21,664 nt of DNA from the NCBI GenBank assembly GCA_900541985.1, contig UQLX01000038.1, forward strand, positions 1 to 21,664, in the 5' to 3' direction. Under the pieces are notes generated by a model. The model did no database searches. It saw nothing but the letters and a program-made list of their open reading frames with translations, and had not been told where the DNA came from. The stretch comes from an uncultured Blautia sp. (GTDB lineage Bacteria; Bacillota; Clostridia; Lachnospirales; Lachnospiraceae). How positions within the stretch are numbered: the first letter of the stretch is position 1; each line of letters begins with the position of its first letter. Shown here in pieces: positions 6,575-13,755 of the stretch. The translations under genes and the position numbers were made by a program.

Positions 6575-7108
6575 ATGAGTAAAACGACATCAAGAGTATT
6601 ATGGATTTTAGCCGGAATCTTTCTGATTATAACCGGGATCGGATGTTTGAGGAATCCCGGAGAAATTCTTTATGGTCTTCCCATTATCTTTGGAGTTGCC
6701 ATGATGTTTTCCGGCATTATAGATATTGTGATATTTGCAGCCGGTCATGATTATATGGCAGGATCTGGCTGGTTTCTTGCTGACGGCATTCTGACTGTAC
6801 TGATGTCTTTATTCATTTTGGGAAATGGATGGTTTACAGCAATGACAATCTCCTTTATTTTGGGAATGTGGCTGATTTTTTCAGGTATCACAAAACTGGT
6901 TAATTCCTTTGACCTTCAAAAACTGGGAGTAAGAGGCTGGGGCTGGTTTACGGTACTTGGAATCCTGCTGACTGTGATCGGTTTTCTGTCATTCACACAT
7001 CCATTTGCAAGTATTGCAGCTATGGCCTGGGTAATCGGATTTTTCCTGATCCTTCAGGGTATTGTATCCGTTATGCGTGGATGCTTTTCCAACCGTTTCT
7101 GGTTGTAA
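6575..7108 (+). CDS. DUF308/HdeD-like membrane protein
   Basis: Integral membrane protein of 177 residues with about six hydrophobic segments in three pairs (roughly 8-25, 33-52, 64-82, 88-106, 121-140, 148-166), the pattern of the DUF308/HdeD family. In E. coli HdeD is an acid-stress membrane protein; its molecular activity is unknown. AAAGAGG precedes the ATG by eight bases. It sits 72 bases after the heat-shock gene and before a strong terminator, so it is probably the second gene of a stress transcript. Family assignment rests on topology and motifs such as FGVAMMFSGIIDIV and LGMWLIFSGITKLV. Confidence 0.8.
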   Translation: MSKTTSRVLWILAGIFLIITGIGCLRNPGEILYGLPIIFGVAMMFSGIIDIVIFAAGHDYMAGSGWFLADGILTVLMSLFILGNGWFTAMTISFILGMWLIFSGITKLVNSFDLQKLGVRGWGWFTVLGILLTVIGFLSFTHPFASIAAMAWVIGFFLILQGIVSVMRGCFSNRFWL

Positions 7109-7166
7109 AAATATAACAAAACCTAATATTGCCAAAGAGGAAAAAGGCACCTCTTCATATAGATTC

Positions 7167-7198
7167 GGCTGCATACAAAATTGTGTGCAGCCTTTTTT
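7167..7198 (+). terminator. rho-independent terminator of the hsp20/DUF308 unit
   Basis: A ten-base arm starting GGCTGC (7167-7176) pairs with 7183-7192, one G-U wobble, followed by six T. A smaller AAGAGG/CCTCTT hairpin lies just before it at 7135-7155. Confidence 0.9.
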
Positions 7199-7251
7199 AA
7201 TGAATACCTAATTCTGAAAATAATCTTTTACTCTCTACAGATAATCTTATC

Positions 7252-8133
7252 CTACAACAATTTTTTCTTTTTAAAATAAATGAGTTCCAGAATAATTGTT
7301 ATTACTGCAATTGCAATCACTGCAACATATCCGTATTTCCACTGTAGCTCTGGCATATTCACAAAATTCATACCATACCATCCAGTCAAAAGTGTAAGTG
7401 GTAGGAATAAGGTTGTCACAACTGTCAATATACACATAATTTTATTCTGTTGTGCATCCTGCTGAGATTGATACAATTCACGTAACTGCAGTATATTTTC
7501 TCTAAGCAAATGCACATGGTTATGCAATCGTTCTGTCCTGAGTGCATAACGATTCCACGATTCTGTATTACGGATAATAGGCAGTCCATCTTGAGACTGT
7601 AATAGATCACCAATCACAGTCAACTGTTCATAATATGCATCCAGCTCAGATAGTTTCTGTCGATACTTTGTAAGAACCGTAAAGAAATTATCCTGGACTC
7701 CTTTTATGAGCTGGTCTTCCATCCTATCAATTTCTTTTTCCAAATGTAACAGATATAGAAGATCATCTTCAATCATCAATTCCATCATCTTAAGAAGGAA
7801 CTGATCCGGCGATTTCAATTCCTGAAACTGATCTTCTTTTTTCTCTATCCAATGCTTCAAGTCTCCACTACACTCAATTAAAATAAGTTCTTTATCAGTC
7901 AAATAAAATCCACAGGAAATCTGTGGTGTACGTTTTTCATTTTTCCCCGGTACTCGTAATGTTCCCAAAATACAATCCCGATACACTTCTGCTTTACAGT
8001 ACCGGATTGATCCAATACTGTGTAATAGTTCTTTATTATATGGAAAATCTTTCTTAAATTCTCGAAATTCATCTTCCTGCATAATCGTAAGGAACTGTAA
8101 CTTCACCATAAAATCTCTCATACCCCTTCCCAT
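7252..8133 (-). CDS. corA: CorA-family divalent cation transporter
   Basis: Magnesium/cobalt channel of the CorA family, about 293 residues. The cytoplasmic N-terminal domain is followed by a long helical stretch (about 120-225, rich in E/K/Q). Two C-terminal membrane helices follow (about 228-250 and 266-287), with the signature YGMNF at 253-257 at the end of the first; the loop reads NMPEL. A lysine-rich tail KKKKLL ends the protein. The start is uncertain: the ATG at 8133 has no ribosome site, while ATGs at 8121 and 8109 follow GGGAAGGGG. Its own promoter is at 8153-8181. The N-terminal domain diverges from E. coli CorA, as is usual in Firmicutes. Confidence 0.87.
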   Translation of the reverse strand: MGRGMRDFMVKLQFLTIMQEDEFREFKKDFPYNKELLHSIGSIRYCKAEVYRDCILGTLRVPGKNEKRTPQISCGFYLTDKELILIECSGDLKHWIEKKEDQFQELKSPDQFLLKMMELMIEDDLLYLLHLEKEIDRMEDQLIKGVQDNFFTVLTKYRQKLSELDAYYEQLTVIGDLLQSQDGLPIIRNTESWNRYALRTERLHNHVHLLRENILQLRELYQSQQDAQQNKIMCILTVVTTLFLPLTLLTGWYGMNFVNMPELQWKYGYVAVIAIAVITIILELIYFKKKKLL

Positions 8134-8152
8134 TATTCTTTTCTAGTAAATC

Positions 8153-8181
8153 AGGATACTCTTTCTTTTTATGAAATGCAA
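8153..8181 (-). promoter_or_regulatory. promoter of the CorA gene
   Basis: Minus-strand TTGCAT (8181-8176), 17-base spacer, TATCCT (8158-8153); predicted start near 8146. The rest of 8134-8316 holds only an imperfect hairpin with GGCAG/CTGCC arms (8191-8220). Confidence 0.55.
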
Positions 8182-8316
8182 ATACAAAGTGGCAGGATCT
8201 TTCGCAAAATCTCTACTGCCATTACTGAAATATCTTATGCTGTTTTTGCATTATTCACAGAGTTTTCTTAATATGCCCATAAGAGTGGTCTGGGAGATTT
8301 TTTCTTTTTATTATTC

Positions 8317-8673
8317 CTATATTGTATCAATCAAATCGTAACTCATATCCAAAAAATCTAATATCTTTGATTCTCCTACTGTTCCGTCCAACAAAATCGT
8401 AATCCAATGTTGCTTGTTCATATGATACCCCGGTAGAAAGCCATACGTCTGGATAATCATACCTGTCATTTCCGGGTCGCATTTCACATCTATAATTTCC
8501 ACGGTATCATCTCCACCCAATCCAAGTTTAGATCTCTCAACATTCATGATTACCGCATACCATTTTCCATTTTTGTGGCGAAGCACTGCACTGTCCGGCG
8601 AACTGCTCCATAAGTATTCTGGAATCGTTCCATACTGCTTCTTCACATATTCAAAAATTTCTTCTCTATCCAC
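8317..8673 (-). CDS. MmcQ/YjbR family protein
   Basis: Small soluble protein of the MmcQ/YjbR family, about 118 residues. Members have a CyaY-like fold with proposed DNA binding; the cellular role is poorly known. Recognisable stretches are EEIFEYVKKQYGTIPEYLW near the start, VLRHKNGKWYAVIMNVERSK, VEIIDVKCDPE, then GFLPGYHMNKQHWITILLDG and LDMSYDLI. I choose the GTG at 8673 (VDREEIFEYV) because AGAGGTG lies nine bases before it and it gives the normal family length. The in-frame GTG at 8739 would add 22 unmatched residues encoded across the apparent promoter. It stands alone between the CorA gene and the mobilization module. Confidence 0.82.
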   Translation of the reverse strand: MDREEIFEYVKKQYGTIPEYLWSSSPDSAVLRHKNGKWYAVIMNVERSKLGLGGDDTVEIIDVKCDPEMTGMIIQTYGFLPGYHMNKQHWITILLDGTVGESKILDFLDMSYDLIDTI

Positions 8674-8712
8674 TCTTTTTTCACCTCTGGATGTTCTCGT
8701 ATCTTGACAATA

Positions 8713-8718
8713 ATCATA
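8713..8718 (-). promoter_or_regulatory. extended -10 promoter of the YjbR gene
   Basis: Minus-strand TGG-TATGAT, an extended -10, about 40 bases before the GTG start and with no good -35. Its position within the longer possible reading frame supports the shorter protein. Confidence 0.45.
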
Positions 8719-8820
8719 CCACATTTTCATGAGCTGCACTACCTGTTCAGTTTCTCAAATTCTTTTGCAATTCTCTATTTCACCTGAATTTATCTATTAG
8801 AGGGTAGAACAGCAAGGACA

Positions 8821-8877
8821 GGAAGTGTATATACACTTCCGCAAAACCAACAATTTAGGGAACCCTGCCCTAAATTG
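8821..8877 (+). other. oriT: paired palindromes upstream of mobC, candidate origin of transfer
   Basis: Two perfect inverted repeats lie ten bases apart. The first is the uninterrupted 20-bp palindrome starting GGAAGTGTAT (8821-8840). The second pairs CAATTTAGGG (8851-8860) with CCCTAAATTG (8868-8877) around the loop AACCCTG. The junction ACCCTG/CC resembles the IncP/Ti-type nick core YATCCTG/Y, and transfer origins commonly sit just upstream of mobC/mobA as inverted repeats beside the nick. The palindromes are seen directly; oriT identity and the nick position are inference. They could also be operators for mobC or an element end. Confidence 0.5.
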
Positions 8878-8928
8878 AAAACCATAAAATCTGATATCTG
8901 CAAAGCTCAGAGAAAGGAGAAACTGTAC

Positions 8929-9252
8929 ATGTCAAACAGAAAAAGAAATATCCAAATCTTATTTTGTGTAACCCCGGAAGAAAAGAAACTGATTCGTAGG
9001 AAAATGATCCAATCTAAGACGAAAAACATGGGAGCTTATCTGCGTAAGATGGCAATCGACGGATACATCGTCAACACTGATACCACCCCTCTAAAAAAAC
9101 AATATGAGGAAATGCACAAGATTGGCGTGAATATCAATCAGATTGCAAAGAAAGTAAATACCACCGGAGACCTGTATCCGGAAGAAATGAAAGAACTGAA
9201 AGAGATGGTAAAAGAAATATGGCGTATATTAAGATCTTCCCCATTAAAGTAA
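8929..9252 (+). CDS. mobC: MobC-type relaxosome accessory protein
   Basis: Accessory DNA-binding protein that helps the relaxase load at oriT, 107 residues. A basic N-terminus (SNRKRN) precedes IQILFCVTPEEKKLIRRKM and GAYLRKMAIDGY, a ribbon-helix-helix-like region. The family signature IGVNINQIAKKVNT follows, then a terminal helix. AAGGAG lies nine bases before the ATG at 8929; upstream in-frame TTG codons overlap the palindrome and are unlikely starts. It overlaps mobA by 34 bases, indicating coupled translation. Confidence in the family is high. Confidence 0.88.
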   Translation: MSNRKRNIQILFCVTPEEKKLIRRKMIQSKTKNMGAYLRKMAIDGYIVNTDTTPLKKQYEEMHKIGVNINQIAKKVNTTGDLYPEEMKELKEMVKEIWRILRSSPLK

Positions 9253-10571
9253 CCGACAAAAAAGCTCTGGACTATATCACAAATCCAGATAAGACAGATG
9301 AAAAAATACTGGTTTCCAGTTTTGGTTGCTCACCGGAAACTGCAGATCTGGAATTTGCTCTCACAAGAGAAAATTCCAAAAAAAATGGAATGGATAAAGG
9401 CGATAATCTTGCATTTCACTTAATTCAGTCATTTAAGCCTGGAGAAATCGACGCAGAAACCGCACATCGTCTGGGACGGCAATTTGCGGATGAAGTGCTA
9501 AAAGGGAAATATGAATATGTAATCAGTACTCATGTTGATAAAGACCACATCCACAACCATATCATCTTCAATGCTGCCAGCTTCGTCACCAATCATAAGT
9601 ATGTTTCCAACAAACGCAGCTATCATAAAATCTGCCGGATCAGCAACCGCATCTGTCAGGAAAACGGGCTTGCCACCAGTATGCCAACCGGTGAAAAAGG
9701 AAAAAGCTATAAGGAAAATATGGAATATCATCGTGGAACCAGCTGGAAAGCCAAATTGCGTGTTTCGATTGATAAGGCGATCTGGTCTTCTATCAACTAT
9801 GATGAATTTTTACAGAAAATGCAGTTGGCTGGATATGAAATCCGGCAGGGAAAGAATTTATCTTTCCGGGCACCAGAGCAGAAAAATTTCACTTATATGA
9901 AATCACTGGGGAGTTACTACACAGAAGAAAATGTCCGGCTCCGATTAGAGAAAAATCGCTATAAGTCAAAAGCTCCGAAGCATCTTTCCAGAGAAGCTCG
10001 CCTGTATATCAATATTTTCACCTATGTCACCACAGGCAATCGAGAAGGATTTGAACGTTGGGCAAAACTGAATAATCTGAAAGAAGCTGCCAAGACATTT
10101 AATTACCTCTCTGAAAATAATCTGCTGAACTATGAAGACTTCCAACAGCATATTTCTGATGTTGAAAATTCAATTAAAGCAACTGAACATCGAATTGAAG
10201 AAATCGGAAATGAAATAAACACACAGAAAGTCATCCAAAAGCATTGCGATTCTTACCGACTCTGTCGTAAAGTTATCGAAGCTGGAAAATCAGCACCAAA
10301 CCAGAAAGCCTATCAAAGCAGACACCAGGCAGAATACCAGCTCCATGATTCATTAAAAAAAGAGCTTCAGGATCTCGGTGTTACCAAAATCCCAAGCTCT
10401 GAGAAAATTCAGAAGAAAATCAAAAATCTGGAAACTGAACATGCCGCCACTATTAAAGAAAAACAGGAATTGCAGAAGAAGCAAAAAACACTGAATATAA
10501 TTCAACAGATTTTTACTTCATTACTTGATTTTTCACACTTAGCTTCTCATGAACATACTCATACGTTGTAG
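9219..10571 (+). CDS. mobA: MobA/VirD2-family relaxase (MOBP-like)
   Basis: DNA-nicking relaxase that starts conjugative transfer, 450 residues. The N-terminal nuclease domain has the candidate catalytic tyrosine Y19 (ALDYITNPDKT), HLIQSFKPGE (H67) and the metal-binding histidine motif HVDKDHIHNH (105-114). A middle region (about 170-270) includes the basic REARLYINIF. The C-terminal part (about 300-435) is rich in E, K and Q and probably coiled-coil. All catalytic motifs look intact. The gene overlaps mobC. No integrase, recombinase, coupling protein, secretion gene or replication protein is visible nearby, so the module would need help from another conjugative element. The stop codon lies in the left arm of a perfect inverted repeat. 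Confidence 0.92.
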   Translation: MAYIKIFPIKVTDKKALDYITNPDKTDEKILVSSFGCSPETADLEFALTRENSKKNGMDKGDNLAFHLIQSFKPGEIDAETAHRLGRQFADEVLKGKYEYVISTHVDKDHIHNHIIFNAASFVTNHKYVSNKRSYHKICRISNRICQENGLATSMPTGEKGKSYKENMEYHRGTSWKAKLRVSIDKAIWSSINYDEFLQKMQLAGYEIRQGKNLSFRAPEQKNFTYMKSLGSYYTEENVRLRLEKNRYKSKAPKHLSREARLYINIFTYVTTGNREGFERWAKLNNLKEAAKTFNYLSENNLLNYEDFQQHISDVENSIKATEHRIEEIGNEINTQKVIQKHCDSYRLCRKVIEAGKSAPNQKAYQSRHQAEYQLHDSLKKELQDLGVTKIPSSEKIQKKIKNLETEHAATIKEKQELQKKQKTLNIIQQIFTSLLDFSHLASHEHTHTL

Positions 10572-10599
10572 GTAAGATGTGTAACATCTTACCTACAAC
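10565..10599 (+). terminator. 35-base perfect inverted repeat closing the mobilization module
   Basis: Sixteen-base arms GTTGTAGGTAAGATGT (10565-10580) and its exact complement (10584-10599) surround a three-base loop. The left arm contains the relaxase TAG stop. There is no T-run on either strand, so a simple intrinsic terminator is doubtful. It could also protect the 3' end or mark the edge of the integrated module. Confidence 0.5.
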
Positions 10600-10618
10600 A
10601 TTTCCAGTTATCTTGTAC

Positions 10619-11431
10619 TTATTTCTCCTTTGAATTCGCCATCGCAGCAATATCCCCCACACCGTTCAAAACCATAGTTGGACGATACGCATAAGTTTTA
10701 AGTGTATCCTTCGTTGAACATCCTGAGAGAACCAGTACGGTAGACATACCACTTTCCATACCTGAAATCACATCTGTATCCATGCGATCCCCAACCATTA
10801 CTGCTTCTGCTGAGTGACATCCGAGCATGTTTAAACCGGTTCGCATCATCAGTGGATTAGGTTTTCCGCAGAAATACGCCTGTGTACCTGTTGCCATTTC
10901 GATTGGTGCAACTAACGCCCGACAAGCTGGTGCAATGCCGTTCTCAATCGGTCCAGAAACATCTGAGTTTGCTCCGATCAGTTTTGCACCTTTCAGAACC
11001 AAATTCGTTGCTTTCGTTAATGTATCTAAAGAATAGGATCGTCCCTCTCCCACAACAACATAATCCGGATTCACATCATTCATTGTGATACCTACATCAT
11101 AAAGTGCATTTAACAGACCGGCTTCTCCTATCGCAAATGCCGAACAGCCTGCCGCCTGTTCTTTTAAAAATGCAGCTGTTGCCAATGCACTGGTATAAAA
11201 ATGTTCTTCTGGCACATCAAGTCCCATCCTTGCCAATTTCTGATTTAATTCCCGTGGTGTATACCCGCTATTGTTTGTCAAAAATAAGTATTCCTTCTTT
11301 TCATCATGTAACCACTGAATAAATTCTGGAACACCTGGCAATATCTGATTGCCATGATAAATCACACCATCCATATCACAGATGAAACCTTTTTTCTCGT
11401 TAAAATCAATTATGGAATTTCCCATATTCAT
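10619..11431 (-). CDS. HAD-IIA family sugar/nucleotide phosphatase (NagD-like)
   Basis: Cytoplasmic phosphatase of the HAD superfamily, subclass IIA, 270 residues. Motif I is FICDMDGVIYHG, with nucleophile and acid/base in DMD. Motif II is LFLTNNSG. The substrate-cap region contains GKPNPLMMRTGL, whose lysine fits motif III. Motif IV is VMVGDRMDTDVISGMESGM. The start at ATG 11431 follows GGCAGGG and gives the usual family length; an ATG two codons later is also possible, and the open frame upstream is basic and unlike the family. NagD, AraL and related enzymes dephosphorylate nucleotides or sugar phosphates; the substrate cannot be read from sequence. It follows an AraC regulator on the same strand, 155 bases away. 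Confidence 0.88.
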   Translation of the reverse strand: MNMGNSIIDFNEKKGFICDMDGVIYHGNQILPGVPEFIQWLHDEKKEYLFLTNNSGYTPRELNQKLARMGLDVPEEHFYTSALATAAFLKEQAAGCSAFAIGEAGLLNALYDVGITMNDVNPDYVVVGEGRSYSLDTLTKATNLVLKGAKLIGANSDVSGPIENGIAPACRALVAPIEMATGTQAYFCGKPNPLMMRTGLNMLGCHSAEAVMVGDRMDTDVISGMESGMSTVLVLSGCSTKDTLKTYAYRPTMVLNGVGDIAAMANSKEK

Positions 11432-11586
11432 ATATGCCCTGCCTTTCTTTTTCTTTAGAGTACGCCTTGTTCTTTTCCTTCTGAAAAATCTATTTTCCAC
11501 GACCATTTTAATATCGTATCATACACACATAAAATCAAATACAGAACAGCGTGAAATTGAAGTAAATTTTCCTATCTGCAGAACAT

Positions 11587-12387
11587 TTATGACAGCATAT
11601 CTTTCACATATGTGTTCCGGTAGTCACTCGGCGATATTTTGTATCTTTCCTTAAATACCCTGTTAAATGTTCTCTGGCTTTCAAATCCACTATCCAGGCA
11701 AATATTTGTAATAGAATCACTCGTATTTTCCAAACGATGACATGCATAGTTCAGCCTTGCATCATTCAGATACTGATTGAAATTTCTATGAAAGGTTTTG
11801 GAGAAAAGTCTGGATAAGACATATTTGCTCACGCCAAGATCTTTTGCCATTTCTTCCAGCGAAACCGTCTTTTTGAAATTTGCTGATATATAGGAAACCG
11901 TCTGGTAAATAAGGTCATTGCTCCCCACTTGACTCTTTTCTACCAGATTCAGTTTTCCTATGCAGCGTGCCAACACAATTTGAAGATAAGCCTGTGCAAC
12001 AGTAATATCCGACTGCTCTGTCTCTAAAATCGCATTGATAACCCTATATACCTCTGGCTCAATCTTTTCCGCTTTGATGACTGGGTATTCAGGAGCCATG
12101 GACTGCATGATATCCGCAAATTTACCAATCGTAAATGGCGATGTGATCAGATAAGTCGCTTTATTTACACCGGGTGTCAGTACCTGATAGTGATGAATAA
12201 CATCCGGAAATACAAAGCCTATATCTCCTTTTTCCATATGGTAAAGTTCCTGTCCGACACCAAGCTCTAATGTTCCATTTGTTACACACACAATCTCCAG
12301 TGCATTATGAAGATGTGGTTCAATATGTTTTGACTTTTTATTAACCGCTATGATCTCCTCTTTTGTGTCAACATATTTTAACTGCAT
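11587..12387 (-). CDS. AraC-family transcriptional regulator
   Basis: Ligand-responsive transcription factor of 266 residues. The N-terminal cupin-like domain (about 1-130) contains HIEPHLHNALEIVCV and a GDIGFVFPDVIHHY segment, typical metal/sugar-pocket histidine patterns. The C-terminal double helix-turn-helix (about 165-262) includes SLEEMAKDLGVSKYVLSRLF and ICLDSGFESQRTFNRVFKE, then ISPSDYRN. I use the ATG at 12387, which has AGGGGAG six bases upstream; the longer frame adds 46 unmatched residues. Divergent from the small peptide gene at 12497, whose promoter lies in the shared interval. The nearest metabolic targets are the gal genes and the HAD gene. The ligand is unknown. Confidence 0.88.
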   Translation of the reverse strand: MQLKYVDTKEEIIAVNKKSKHIEPHLHNALEIVCVTNGTLELGVGQELYHMEKGDIGFVFPDVIHHYQVLTPGVNKATYLITSPFTIGKFADIMQSMAPEYPVIKAEKIEPEVYRVINAILETEQSDITVAQAYLQIVLARCIGKLNLVEKSQVGSNDLIYQTVSYISANFKKTVSLEEMAKDLGVSKYVLSRLFSKTFHRNFNQYLNDARLNYACHRLENTSDSITNICLDSGFESQRTFNRVFKERYKISPSDYRNTYVKDMLS

Positions 12388-12458
12388 GAAATACTCCCCT
12401 TTGCAACATTTGTCTATATCTTCTTTCGATTTGGCAAGCAATCCTTTTTCATCTATCC

Positions 12459-12464
12459 TATAAT
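12459..12464 (+). promoter_or_regulatory. -10 element of the small peptide transcript
   Basis: Perfect TATAAT on the plus strand, 38 bases before the peptide ATG; no good -35 at 16-18 bases (a TTGGCA lies 22 bases upstream). An ACTTGT-AA-ACAAG inverted repeat overlaps the predicted start (12467-12479). An activator, perhaps the divergent AraC protein, may be needed. Confidence 0.5.
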
Positions 12465-12496
12465 CAACTTGTAAACAAGGAAAGGAGGAATCGCAA

Positions 12497-12574
12497 ATGA
12501 GCAATCTTAAAAAATATCTGAACAACCTTTTAGTATTCTACGCTGAATATTTTGAGCATCCATACCATGTATAA
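12497..12574 (+). CDS. 25-residue peptide gene of unknown function
   Basis: A short reading frame MSNLKKYLNNLL... ending ...EYFEHPYHV, with TAA at 12572-12574. The ribosome site AAAGGAGG lies eight bases before the ATG and is among the best in the window. A perfect TATAAT lies upstream and a strong terminator downstream, so this is a self-contained small transcription unit. The peptide is aromatic-rich with a basic start and acidic/histidine end; it is not a clear membrane toxin and has no signal peptide. It could be a regulatory leader peptide, a signalling peptide or a small functional protein. The second half of the frame lies in the loop of a 12-bp stem. I do not recognise a family. Confidence 0.55.
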   Translation: MSNLKKYLNNLLVFYAEYFEHPYHV

Positions 12575-12633
12575 ATACTAAAAGGACTATTTTGTGAAAA
12601 CTGAATATTTTTTCTTAAGACCATTTCACAAAA
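12526..12633 (+). ncRNA. nested hairpins in the peptide transcript, attenuator-like
   Basis: Stem A: CCTTTTAGTATT (12526-12537, inside the frame) pairs perfectly with AATACTAAAAGG (12574-12585, at the stop codon). Stem B: TTTTGTGAAA (12590-12599) pairs perfectly with TTTCACAAAA (12624-12633). Stem B uses bases also needed by the terminator at 12619-12644, so the two exclude each other, as antiterminator and terminator do. CTGAATATTTT also occurs twice, near 12543 and 12601. No plus-strand gene lies downstream; read-through would run antisense into galT. Confidence 0.5.
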
Positions 12634-12652
12634 ATGAAGTGGTCCTTTTTTT
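12619..12652 (+). terminator. rho-independent terminator of the peptide transcript
   Basis: GACCATTTCA (12619-12628) pairs with TGAAGTGGTC (12635-12644), one wobble, followed by a run of seven T that ends inside the galT stop codon. It could weakly serve galT on the other strand, where no T-run follows. Confidence 0.85.
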
Positions 12653-13735
12653 ATAAACTTTCAATAAATCTTTTGAATGCAGCTTTCCCTTCTTCTGTTC
12701 TCTTATAAACTCCTGCATTCTCCAGGACTTTCATAAATACAATTCCAATTTCTTTCTGTACGATAGAATGAATGTTGCTGTCTGTAATCTCATACTTCGG
12801 CATCCATTCTTCTGCCCAGTCAGCATGAGCAGCCATAGTCGCATTCTGTCTCAGATCCTCATGATGCAAAATTGCCTGCTCCAATTCTGCCATTTCTTTT
12901 TTCAATCTGGCCGGCAATACAGCCAGTCCCATAACTTCGATCAGTCCAATGTTTTCTTTCTTGATATGGTGATATTCTGCATGTGGATGGAAAAGTCCAA
13001 GCGGACAATCCTCTGTTGTGATATTATTACGCAAAACCAGATCCAGTTCATACAGATCTCCATGCATCCTTGCAATCGGCGTAATCGTATTATGCGGAAT
13101 TCCATCTGTCTCACTAAAAATAGAAACTTCCGGATCTGAATGGCCACGCCATTTTGTAAGGATATGATCTGCAGCCTCTACGATGCTCTCCGTTGTTCTC
13201 CCCTGCAGAGCAGACATGCCGGATATCCGGATTTCTTCGCTGCACCAGCTTTTGCAATATCCCGTGGATCTTTTTCCGGTTTTGACAAGTTAATTGTGAT
13301 ATCCATCTGACCAAATTCTGTATCTGTTGTCCACTTTTCATCCTTTATGATCCGGTCTGTGCGGATATAGTTTGTTGCCTGACTGAAATGATAATAATAG
13401 TCAGTTGCTTCTTTGGGAGATACCTGATATTTTCCTTCAAAAACTTTTCTTACCACGGACGGAGCAGGTGCCAGAATCCCCATGATCTTTGTATCAAAAA
13501 GATCTTTCATTGTTACTGTATCATCTTCTAAAATTCCATGAGACAGTGCAAACGCCAGCATATCCTCTAAAATGAGGTGTAATTGTCTCGGTTTTCCTGA
13601 TTCTTTCGGTTCCTGATAATCCTGCCGTTGAAATAATTCCAGTAAACCATTTGTTACATACACTTTATCTGCATCATCTACCAGTCCGCTTTGCAGTGCA
13701 TAAGCTACCAGTTCTGAAATCAGCTGATCAATCAT
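12651..13735 (-). pseudogene. galT: galT, UDP-glucose-hexose-1-phosphate uridylyltransferase, internal deletion and frame change
   Basis: Remnant of the Firmicutes-type (class II) GalT, which in the Leloir pathway exchanges UMP between UDP-glucose and galactose-1-phosphate. The N-terminal piece (13735 to 13178) starts MIDQLISELVAYALQSGL and runs normally to SKPEKDPRDIAKAG and SGYPACLLC, then ends out of frame. The C-terminal piece (13217 to 12651, another frame) resumes at ESIVEAADHILTKWRG and continues through NTITPIARMHGDLYELDLV, HPHAEYHHIKKENIGLIEVM and LPARLKKEM to a normal end. Between them the usual block of roughly 130-150 residues is missing, including the HDHFQGG-type active-site segment. 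The break lies near 13190-13207. Intact class II enzymes are near 490-510 residues. It follows galE by 20 bases in a gal operon. No active enzyme can be made from this copy. Confidence 0.88.
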
Positions 13736-13755
13736 TTTACTGTTCTCCCCTCATA

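Noticed and set aside
8674..8739. Longer N-terminus for the YjbR protein
   Set aside because: The extra 22 codons cover an extended -10 promoter and do not match the family; the GTG at 8673 has a ribosome site.
8875..8928. Upstream TTG start extending mobC
   Set aside because: It would begin inside the second palindrome and has no ribosome site; the ATG at 8929 has AAGGAG at ideal spacing.
12497..12574. The 25-residue peptide as a type I toxin
   Set aside because: It lacks the continuous hydrophobic membrane segment of such toxins, and no clear overlapping antisense antitoxin RNA was seen.
13114..13341. A third minus-strand open frame across the galT break
   Set aside because: It gives no galT-like sequence and is a shadow frame of the two real fragments.
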